This document shows positions 1 through 5,764 of a stretch of 7,821 bases of DNA, in pieces. The stretch is taken from positions 1 through 7,821 of the forward strand of contig JAADGX010000323.1 in assembly GCA_013152135.1 (NCBI GenBank), written 5' to 3'. Made by a program: the position numbers and the translations under genes. The stretch is from Chlorobiota bacterium. Its GTDB lineage: Bacteria; Bacteroidota; Ignavibacteria; SZUA-365; JAADGX01. Each line of letters opens with the position of its first letter. Position 1 is the stretch's first letter. The notes under the pieces were generated by a model. It did not search any database and was not told where the DNA came from. It saw nothing but the letters and a program-made list of their open reading frames with translations.

Positions 1-795
1 TTCCTGGCCACGCTGTTCTATGTCGCCTACATCTTCCCGGAGACCGCCAGGATGTTCACCAAGTACGGAATCGAGCTGCCCCCCATGACGGCGGCCACAC
101 TCGAATTCAGCGATTGGCTGGTGGACAACATCATCGTTATCACGGTCATTCACATCGCAATATTCGTGGGGGCCTATTTTTACTGGAAATCGGACAACGG
201 ACGCTTCAATATTGACAGATGGATACTGAAAGTACCCGTATTGGGATCGCTCATCCATAAAACTATTATCGAAATTTTTTGCCGCGTTTTTTATTCCCTT
301 TACAGCGGCTCAGGTGAAAACATCGATGTCATTCGCATCGCCTGCGAAGCGACCGGAAACAGGTACTTCGAGGCGCAGGTGAAAAACATCGCCATTCCCA
401 TGATGCTCAAGCACGGGAAGGGATTGCATGAGTCGTTCGAAGCTTCCGGCGTTTTCACTAAGACTGCTCTTTCACGTTTTCATGCCGGTGCGGAAACCGG
501 TACTGTTCGTGCCACGGCGTTGCAGCTCGCCAACTACTACGAACGCGACACGACATACAAACTCAAAGCAATCGTCGAATACGTGCAACTCTTCATAGCT
601 CTCCTCATCATGGTCGTAATGACGGCGATTACCATCGTCTCGTCCGAAACGGCCCTCATCAAGCCTAAGCAGACGCCCGGTTTCCGGGGAGCAGAGCTCA
701 CCCTTCTCCTTGCCTTCACATCCTCCATCACTAGAAAGGTGCGCGCATGGCTATCGCTGCTTCCTCGTCGGGAGAAAAGTTCGTCGACAAGGTAG
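1..795 (+). CDS. pilC: Type IV pilus/type II secretion inner-membrane platform protein, PilC/GspF family (5' truncated)
   Basis: The frame is open from base 1, so the true start lies upstream and 264 residues are visible. They match the second half of a GspF-domain protein. First comes the end of a membrane helix leading into an ELPPMTA segment, which matches the usual LP-x-x-T linker. Next is a hydrophobic helix (about residues 43-62), then the second cytoplasmic GspF domain. Its landmarks include GNRYFEAQ, a G-K-G-L-H-E-S-F block, the GAETGT turn (GExxG in the family) and an NYYERD helix. A last membrane helix follows (about residues 196-218). By family knowledge the protein is the platform that couples the assembly ATPase to pilin polymerisation. 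It is oddly long at the C-terminus: after the last helix there are more than 40 residues ending in a basic tail, and these overlap the next gene by 49 nt. GspF and PilC cannot be told apart from this fragment; pilus genes downstream favour PilC. Confidence 0.85.
   Translation, partial: FLATLFYVAYIFPETARMFTKYGIELPPMTAATLEFSDWLVDNIIVITVIHIAIFVGAYFYWKSDNGRFNIDRWILKVPVLGSLIHKTIIEIFCRVFYSLYSGSGENIDVIRIACEATGNRYFEAQVKNIAIPMMLKHGKGLHESFEASGVFTKTALSRFHAGAETGTVRATALQLANYYERDTTYKLKAIVEYVQLFIALLIMVVMTAITIVSSETALIKPKQTPGFRGAELTLLLAFTSSITRKVRAWLSLLPRREKSSSTR
735..740 (+). promoter_or_regulatory. Ribosome binding site for the PilB-like gene
   Basis: AAAGGT lies 6 nt before the ATG at 747, inside the coding sequence of the platform protein. 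It supports the ATG at 747 as the start although this makes the two genes overlap by 49 nt. Confidence 0.5.
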
Positions 796-2552
796 GATTT
801 GCGCTGCTGCACAAGGGCATCGTGCAGCCGGAGATCATTACCAAGGCGCTAGCGGTAAAGGAACGGGAGCAAGGTCCAAAACAGCGTAATATCGCGCAAA
901 TTCTTGTTTCTGATTTCAATATCGACCACGACCTGGTTTTCCGGGAAGTGGCGCACGTGTATGCCTTCAAAGAGGTCAGCCTCGACGAAAAGACCCTTAC
1001 AGAGGAACGCCTGAGTTTCATCCGGCAGATGGTGGAAAGCCTCACGCCCGAGCAACGGGAATTGCTTGTCGAAGCAAAAGCCCTGCCCCTCAAATTCGAT
1101 GAGAACCAGCCCGAAAAGCTGATTATCGTCGCCGGAGATCCGACCCATCGCGCCCTGCCCCGCATCGCGTACTATTTCCGCGCCCGTAAATACGAAGTCG
1201 TGTATGCGCGCATTACCCAGCTTCAACCCTTGCTGGAAGAATTCCTGCGCGGCGACAATGCCTATCTCGAAAGCATCAAGGACATCGAAGGCGAAATTTC
1301 CGAGGATGATTTCGAGGAATCGCTCGTCGACGAGGAAGCGCTCGACCGCGAAATCAACAAGAGCATGCTCGTCAACCTCTTCGAGGGCATGCTTGTGGAA
1401 GCGGTTCGACAGGGAGCCAGCGATATTCACATTATTCCGGGCAAACGCGGCACCGAATTTCACTTTCGTGTGGACGGCAAGCTGAAACTCTGGCACCTCC
1501 AGGAAGGAACCAGGCCCGAGGCCATCAGCGCCGTCATCAAAGACCGGTCGAAAGGAACAGACCGCTTCAACCGCGAACTCGCCCAGGACGGATTCATCCA
1601 GCGGGTCATCGACAATGTGGTCATACGGTTCCGCGTGTCCGTCCTGCCGGTAGTCGCACTCGAAATGACCCAGAAGCTCGAGAGCATCGTCATCCGGGTA
1701 CTGGACAACCGGAAAGTCATCACCGACTTGCGCAAGATCGGTTTCCAGCCGTATGCCTACAAGGTCTTCGTGAAGTCCATACGCAAACCCCAGGGCATGG
1801 TCATACTCACCGGCCCTACGGGGAGCGGAAAATCCACCACCCTGGTCGCCGCCTTGCACTCGGTCATTACGTCCGACGTGAACGTCCTCACGGTCGAGGA
1901 CCCGGTTGAATACGTTATCGATGGCGCGCGCCAGATCAAACTGGGACCCAAGCTCGATTTCGACCGCGCCATACGCGCGATCCTCCGGCACGATCCCGAC
2001 ATCGTCATGGTGGGCGAGATGCGCGACAAGGTAACGGCGGACATCGCCATCAAACTGGCCAATACGGGCCACCTGACGTTTTCAACACTGCACACCAACG
2101 ACGCGCCCAGCGCCGTGAGCCGCTTGTACAAGATGGGGATCGAGCCCTTCCTGATCGCGTATGCCATCAACCTCATCGTGGCTCAACGGTTGATCAGAAC
2201 GTTATGCGAAAAATGCAAGCGAAAAGTGGAAAAGATCGACGTGGCCATGGCCAAAGCCGCCGGTTTCACCGACGAGGAAATCGCCACCAACACGTTCTAC
2301 GAGCCGGTCGGCTGTCCCAACTGCAACGGCGGATACAAAGGCCGGGCCGCCATTCACGAAGCGCTGTATTTCACGGCGGACATCCGGCGAGCCATCCTGA
2401 AATCCGGCTCGGATATCGACGAAGACATCGTCCGCCAACTGGCACAAAAGCACGGGATGCTTTCTCTCCGCGCCTCCGCGCGCGCCCGCGTGCTGGAAGG
2501 CCGGGCGTGCATCCAGGAAGTCTTTGCGGCAACCACGGACAACATGGAATAA
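747..2552 (+). CDS. pilB: Type IV pilus/type II secretion assembly ATPase, PilB/GspE family
   Basis: This 601-residue protein has the full PilB/GspE layout and length. An N-terminal T2SSE/MshEN-type region (about residues 15-170) is followed by the N2 domain with the FRVDGKL strand (about 240-246). The RecA-like core has Walker A GPTGSGKSTT (356-365), Asp box TVEDPVEY (382-389), Walker B DIVMVGEMRD (418-427) and the His box ending STLHT (446-450). Two CxxC pairs, Cys487/Cys490 and Cys523/Cys526, form the zinc site typical of PilB and GspE. By family knowledge it is a cytoplasmic hexamer that hydrolyses ATP to drive pilin insertion through the PilC platform. Every catalytic landmark is intact, unlike the PilT-like paralogue downstream. 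PilB is preferred over GspE because PilT-like and PilM-like genes follow; the sequence alone does not exclude GspE. Confidence 0.93.
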   Translation: MAIAASSSGEKFVDKVGFALLHKGIVQPEIITKALAVKEREQGPKQRNIAQILVSDFNIDHDLVFREVAHVYAFKEVSLDEKTLTEERLSFIRQMVESLTPEQRELLVEAKALPLKFDENQPEKLIIVAGDPTHRALPRIAYYFRARKYEVVYARITQLQPLLEEFLRGDNAYLESIKDIEGEISEDDFEESLVDEEALDREINKSMLVNLFEGMLVEAVRQGASDIHIIPGKRGTEFHFRVDGKLKLWHLQEGTRPEAISAVIKDRSKGTDRFNRELAQDGFIQRVIDNVVIRFRVSVLPVVALEMTQKLESIVIRVLDNRKVITDLRKIGFQPYAYKVFVKSIRKPQGMVILTGPTGSGKSTTLVAALHSVITSDVNVLTVEDPVEYVIDGARQIKLGPKLDFDRAIRAILRHDPDIVMVGEMRDKVTADIAIKLANTGHLTFSTLHTNDAPSAVSRLYKMGIEPFLIAYAINLIVAQRLIRTLCEKCKRKVEKIDVAMAKAAGFTDEEIATNTFYEPVGCPNCNGGYKGRAAIHEALYFTADIRRAILKSGSDIDEDIVRQLAQKHGMLSLRASARARVLEGRACIQEVFAATTDNME

Positions 2553-2733
2553 TCATGAGAACCGGAAAAGGATACTTGATAACGAGAACACGGACTATGA
2601 CGGCGAACATAAAATATTACACTCACGGGTTTCCGTGCCTGAACCGGGCTAATGAAAGGAAAAACGAAATGATCAATGACAAAATGAAAAATACAGTCTT
2701 AATGATATCCAACCACAGCAAGGGAGGGACATG
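2553..2733 (+). other. Leader region between the ATPase and the pilin-like genes
   Basis: This 181-base gap is the only sizeable non-coding stretch in the window. It is richer in A and T than its surroundings, most clearly from about 2640 to 2710. One frame stays open from ATG 2555 to TGA 2732-2734, encoding 59 residues that begin MRTGKG and match nothing I recognise. There is no good ribosome binding site at 2555. A short CACGG-GTTT-CCGTG hairpin lies at 2624-2637 without a following T run. TAAAAT at 2610-2615 resembles a -10 box, but I see no matching -35. The stretch may be a long 5' leader, an internal promoter region or a small gene; I cannot decide which. Confidence 0.4.
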
Positions 2734-2734
2734 A
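2669..2734 (+). other. Possible 21-codon leader ORF coupled to the first pilin-like gene
   Basis: An ATG at 2669 has AAAGGA (2655-2660) 8 nt upstream and reads through 21 codons, beginning MINDKMKN. Its TGA at 2732-2734 overlaps the ATG at 2734. The last codons contain the GGAGG of the next gene. This arrangement would allow translational coupling, but the peptide has no recognisable family and the frame could be open by chance. Confidence 0.2.
2723..2727 (+). promoter_or_regulatory. Shine-Dalgarno site of the first pilin-like gene
   Basis: GGAGG sits 6 nt before ATG 2734 but only 3 nt before the alternative ATG 2731. The other two pilin-like genes have the same 6-nt spacing, so 2734 is the better start. 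Confidence 0.7.
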
Positions 2735-3222
2735 TGGGCACAGGACAAATGATGCTGACGATCGGAGCCATTATGATTCTGTCGCTGAACGTATTGACGG
2801 TGAACAGAAACATTATTCGCTCCAACGAACAAATGATGAACGCGGAAACGACACTTGCCGCGAATGCCGCCGCCCGCGGCGTTATCGAAGAGATCCGGGT
2901 GAAGGCGTTCGACCAGAACTCGGATATAGGGTTGACCAAAACGGTCAACAGCATGACCGACGCGGACAGGCTGGGTTACGAATCCGGCGAAACACTCACG
3001 ACGTTCAACGACGTCGACGACTATAACAACGTGCAGAAAATCGTTTATTCCGACCGCGTCGGGAGTTTTCAAACCTTCACCAAAGTCGAGTACGTCGATC
3101 CCGATCTCCCGGACGTCGTTCGGAAATCACCGACCGAGGCGAAACGGATCACCGTCAAGGTGTACAGTCCATACATCAAGGACACCCTGAGAATACCGTA
3201 CATCCGTGGGATATGGAGGTAA
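2734..3222 (+). CDS. Pilin-like protein, minor pilin PilV-like
   Basis: The product has 162 residues (163 if the tandem ATG at 2731 is used). It opens with MGTGQMM and a hydrophobic helix over about residues 6-22, then a helical stalk rich in Ala, Asn and Glu. The body has features seen in PilV-like minor pilins: a stalk ending IEEIRVKAFD, a DVDDYNN motif after an acidic stretch, and a late beta strand RITVKVYSP followed by a final strand pair. I infer an inner-membrane-anchored pilin or pseudopilin subunit. There is no canonical prepilin peptidase site: no basic leader and no G-FTLIE, and an in-frame TGA at 2677 with no further start codon after it rules out a longer leader. The next gene follows after 3 nt in the same frame. 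Family assignment rests on fold-like motifs only. Confidence 0.7.
   Translation: MGTGQMMLTIGAIMILSLNVLTVNRNIIRSNEQMMNAETTLAANAAARGVIEEIRVKAFDQNSDIGLTKTVNSMTDADRLGYESGETLTTFNDVDDYNNVQKIVYSDRVGSFQTFTKVEYVDPDLPDVVRKSPTEAKRITVKVYSPYIKDTLRIPYIRGIWR
3215..3219 (+). promoter_or_regulatory. Shine-Dalgarno site of the second pilin-like gene
   Basis: GGAGG is embedded in the last Trp and Arg codons of the preceding gene. The order is GGAGG, stop TAA (3220-3222), GCC, ATG (3226), with 6 nt between GGAGG and the start. Translation of the two genes is probably coupled. Confidence 0.75.
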
Positions 3223-3225
3223 GCC

Positions 3226-3783
3226 ATGAATACAGCAATAGATTATATCGGAGCAATGCTGATAGGAGGAATCGTCCTCCTCTCGCTGCTTGCGGCCACG
3301 CAGTTCCAGAGCGGGCAGCAGGCGCGATCCACGCTCGAGACAATATCACAGGATCATCTCAACTACTTCTATGAGATGTTCAATTTCGACATCACGAAAG
3401 CCGGGTACAACGTCTCATCCGATCCGGCGATTCTCGAAGCAGATTCTAACGCGATTACATTTCTTGCCGACCTGGAAGACGACGGCATCGTCGATACCGT
3501 CCGCTACTACGTCGGAACGATTGACGACTACAGTTGGACGGACAACCCCGATGATTTCCCCGTGTATCGTCAGGTCAACAGCGAAGACCCCGTTTCCTGG
3601 GGTACAGGTATCACCGTATTTCGCCTCCATTACTATGATGGAGACGGAGTTGAAACAAGCACCCTTGCCGACATAAAGGGAATCGGCCTGGAAATTCTCA
3701 CCCAGAGCCCCCAAGCGTACGAAGGCGACTACGGAGGAGCATATGCCAGCGTTACGTTTTATCCCATGAACCTGAACTTATAA
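3226..3783 (+). CDS. Pilin-like protein, minor pilin PilW/GspJ-like
   Basis: The 185-residue product starts MNTAIDYIGA, with a hydrophobic helix over about residues 7-25. A long stalk helix follows, then an FDITKAGYN segment (about 54-62), which matches the region in PilW/GspJ minor pilins where a helix ends in D-I-R-x-A-G-Y. After it comes an AITFLADLEDDG strand-turn (about 76-87), then TVRYYVG, and a second strand pair ITVFRLHYYDGDG (about 129-141), all typical of PilW-type bodies. By family knowledge such proteins help prime the pilus or cap its tip. The start is fixed by GGAGG and by the in-frame stop TAA just 3 nt upstream, so there is no room for a prepilin leader. No Glu5-type motif is visible. 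The assignment to the PilW/GspJ type is fairly good, but the exact role is unknown. Confidence 0.72.
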   Translation: MNTAIDYIGAMLIGGIVLLSLLAATQFQSGQQARSTLETISQDHLNYFYEMFNFDITKAGYNVSSDPAILEADSNAITFLADLEDDGIVDTVRYYVGTIDDYSWTDNPDDFPVYRQVNSEDPVSWGTGITVFRLHYYDGDGVETSTLADIKGIGLEILTQSPQAYEGDYGGAYASVTFYPMNLNL

Positions 3784-3787
3784 CGAG

Positions 3788-3835
3788 ATGAGAACTGGCA
3801 GTATTCACATAAAGAAGGAGGTACAGCATGGGTAG
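3788..3835 (+). other. Possible 15-codon leader ORF overlapping the PilX-like start
   Basis: ATG at 3788 reads MRTGSIHIKKEVQHG and then stops with TAG at 3833-3835, 8 nt inside the next gene. Its codons contain that gene's AAGGAGGT. Its first codons (ATGAGAACTGG) resemble those at 2555 (ATGAGAACCGG). It has no ribosome binding site of its own, so translation is doubtful. Confidence 0.12.
3815..3822 (+). promoter_or_regulatory. Strong Shine-Dalgarno site of the PilX-like gene
   Basis: AAGGAGGT is a full match to the anti-Shine-Dalgarno consensus. Its GGAGG core ends 6 nt before ATG 3828. An in-frame TAA at 3810-3812 excludes a longer N-terminus. It is the strongest initiation site in the window. 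Confidence 0.8.
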
Positions 3836-5744
3836 GATGGTTATAGTTCTCGTGGTGAGCATGGGCGTCGTTTTCAGTACGGGCAACCTGAATATGATGA
3901 CCAACGATCTCGCGGCCACGGAGAATGCAGTTGAAGCGTACAGCAAAACCCTCGCGCAAAACATCGCCAACAGCGGGGTCGAGCTTGCGCTGAGTAAAAT
4001 GACGTTGGACCCCAAATGGAAAACCGGTTGGAGTTCCAAGGTCATGGCGCAGGGATACAGCAAGGTGACGATCATTCCGGTGGACAACGAACACAAGCGG
4101 GTCTACTCCGTCGGGGTCTTCAACCGGATCAACCACGTCGTCAAGGCCCTGGTTCAAAAGGAAGGGCCCCTGACCTACGTGGAGGGTGCCATCACCATCG
4201 CCAGCGACAAGACGCAGTTCGACATCAACGGCAACGCGTATCGCGTCGATGGAAGAGACAACCAGCCCGGCGGAGGCATGGGAAGCGGCGCTCCGGTACT
4301 GGGAATAGCGGTGCGAACAAATGGTATGGTTTCCAGCCTCGTCAACGGCCTGTCGAGACAACAGAAGGACAACATTACCGGCAGCACCAGCGCTCCAAGT
4401 ATCGCCAAATACAAGAAGAACTGGGATGTCAACGGCATCGCGGCGTTATGGAAACAGCGCGCCACGCGTACACTGACGGGAACCAAGTACACGGGCAACA
4501 CAACCTACGGGACGCTCAACAACCCGGAGATCGTCTACGCCGATCATAGCATCGAGATCGGGGGCAACGTGCGCGGAGCGGGCATCCTCATCGTGGAAGG
4601 CAACCTGACGTTGAAGGGGAATTTCTACTGGGAAGGAATCGTCATCAGCACCGGGGGCACCTTCATGGTAAGCAGCGGTAATCCCCGTATTTACGGCGCG
4701 ATATTGATTACCGGCGACGGCGACGACGGCGAGGACATGGAGTTCCTCGATTCCAACGGCGACCCCACCGATCCCGGTCTTCCGGGGGGGCATTTCGATG
4801 TCGACATCTTCAACCGGCCGACAACGAAGGAGCTCTTTCATCAACACCAGTGGGACGACAAGTACGGCCCCACGCTGGACATCCTCAACGACCGCCTGCT
4901 GTTGTTCCGGCGAATCGTGGGAAGCAAGCAAAACCTGAGCGTCCGTTTCCGCCATGCGGATAAAGCATCCGGACGCTACCAGATCATCGCAGAGGGACAA
5001 AACATCGACGTCTCCGGCACCGATTTCACCCGCAACGGATCATCGGATTTCTTCGTCGCAACCGGTCTCAGCAATATCACACGGTTCAGAATCACTCTCG
5101 ACAACCTCGCCATCATGCGAGGGACCGAGCCCAAAGTCGTGCAGAACGACGTCGCGCTCCGCGACAATTCCTTTACCGTCTTTGTCTACGACCAGTTCGG
5201 GAATTTCTTGTGGGAGATGCCGCTCTATCACCATATCAAGAAAGATAAGGGCGATAAAGACAACGGTTCCGGACACGGCATGGGTATGGGCGGTGGCTCG
5301 GACAACGACAACGATAAATGCGGAGGAAAAAGCGGAGGCGGCATGGGTATGGGAAGAGGCGGCCACGGCAAAATGGACCATAGCGGCGGATCCGACCCGA
5401 ACGGATGCTGTTGCTGCAAAGGAATGCATGAAAGCATGCACGGCGGCAAGGACGGATGCAAGGACAAGGATAAAGACAAAGATAAAGATAAAGACAAGGA
5501 CGGGTGCAAAGACAAGGACAAGGACAAGGACGGATGCAAGGACAAGGATAAAGACAAAGACAAGGATAAAGACAAGGACAAGGATAAGGATAAGGACAAC
5601 GATGACGAAGGATCCGGATCCGATACCGAAACTGTCATCCGCATCAACGGTAACCCCGGTTTCTATTACTCGGAAACCGCCATCAACACCGTCCTCGACA
5701 AGTTGAACCTCGTCGAGTGGAAAATTGTCAAGTACTACGAATAA
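3828..5744 (+). CDS. Large PilX-like pilin-associated protein with a Met/His/Cys- and Lys-Asp-rich insertion
   Basis: The product has 638 residues. A short N-terminal hydrophobic helix (about 3-17) is followed by a stalk with NIANSGVELAL (45-55), typical of PilX-type minor pilins. Residues about 232-296 form a repeated-strand region (GAGILIVEGNLTLKGNF, then GNPRIYGAILITG) like the beta-helical body of PilX-like proteins. The matching C-terminal element, INGNPGFYYSETA (about 604-616) with a final EWKIVKYYE, comes only after some 300 intervening residues. That insertion has two parts. About 325-470 looks folded and I do not recognise it. About 470-600 is low complexity: Gly-Met-Gly and His motifs, CCCC at 527-530, then Lys-Asp repeats with Gly-Cys breaks. 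All eight cysteines of the protein (498, 527-530, 544, 560, 570) lie in this tract. I infer a surface-exposed filament-associated or tip protein. There is no prepilin cleavage motif. Metal binding or disulfide cross-linking is possible but unproven. Confidence 0.75.
   Translation: MGRMVIVLVVSMGVVFSTGNLNMMTNDLAATENAVEAYSKTLAQNIANSGVELALSKMTLDPKWKTGWSSKVMAQGYSKVTIIPVDNEHKRVYSVGVFNRINHVVKALVQKEGPLTYVEGAITIASDKTQFDINGNAYRVDGRDNQPGGGMGSGAPVLGIAVRTNGMVSSLVNGLSRQQKDNITGSTSAPSIAKYKKNWDVNGIAALWKQRATRTLTGTKYTGNTTYGTLNNPEIVYADHSIEIGGNVRGAGILIVEGNLTLKGNFYWEGIVISTGGTFMVSSGNPRIYGAILITGDGDDGEDMEFLDSNGDPTDPGLPGGHFDVDIFNRPTTKELFHQHQWDDKYGPTLDILNDRLLLFRRIVGSKQNLSVRFRHADKASGRYQIIAEGQNIDVSGTDFTRNGSSDFFVATGLSNITRFRITLDNLAIMRGTEPKVVQNDVALRDNSFTVFVYDQFGNFLWEMPLYHHIKKDKGDKDNGSGHGMGMGGGSDNDNDKCGGKSGGGMGMGRGGHGKMDHSGGSDPNGCCCCKGMHESMHGGKDGCKDKDKDKDKDKDKDGCKDKDKDKDGCKDKDKDKDKDKDKDKDKDKDNDDEGSGSDTETVIRINGNPGFYYSETAINTVLDKLNLVEWKIVKYYE
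5276..5353 (+). repeat. 15-nt direct repeat pair in the Gly-Met segment
   Basis: CGGCATGGGTATGGG occurs at 5276-5290 and again, identically, at 5339-5353. Both copies encode the Gly-Met-Gly-Met-Gly motif of the PilX-like protein. The pair suggests the segment grew by duplication. Confidence 0.7.
5448..5597 (+). repeat. Hexanucleotide AARGAY tandem repeat encoding Lys-Asp
   Basis: The tract reads KDGC, then seven Lys-Asp pairs, Gly-Cys, four pairs, Gly-Cys and ten pairs, ending at Asp590. Lys alternates between AAG and AAA and Asp between GAC and GAT, so the unit is a 6-bp imperfect repeat that often looks like a 12-bp GACAAGGATAAA unit. Gain or loss of units would keep the reading frame. On the opposite strand the tract gives an apparent Ser-Leu repeat frame, which is only a shadow. 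Confidence 0.9.
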
Positions 5745-5764
5745 TATCACAGATGGAATGATTC

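Noticed and set aside
849..2072. Minus-strand open frame of 407 codons opposite the PilB-like gene
   Set aside because: The plus strand carries an unmistakable ATPase with all motifs. The antisense frame is open because of GC-rich codon structure and its translation resembles nothing.
2440..2460. TGGCAC as part of a sigma-54 promoter for the pilin genes
   Set aside because: There is no GC at the required spacing after the GG, and the site lies inside the ATPase coding sequence about 290 bases before the first pilin-like gene.
2204..2554. Upstream part of the frame that runs from 2204 to 2734
   Set aside because: Up to 2552 it overlaps the conserved zinc-site region of the PilB-like protein in another frame. 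Only the portion after 2555 could matter, and it is described as leader.
2624..2637. CACGG-GTTT-CCGTG hairpin as a terminator
   Set aside because: The stem has only five base pairs and no T run follows, so it does not qualify as an intrinsic terminator.
5228..5647. Minus-strand frame with a long Ser-Leu repeat
   Set aside because: It is the reverse complement of the Lys-Asp repeat in a well-supported plus-strand gene. It has no ribosome binding site or recognisable domain.
4954..5706. Plus-strand alternative frame rich in Arg, Thr and Lys within the PilX-like gene
   Set aside because: It is a shadow of the repeat region read in another frame, without a start signal; the 3828 frame has a strong Shine-Dalgarno site and recognisable motifs.
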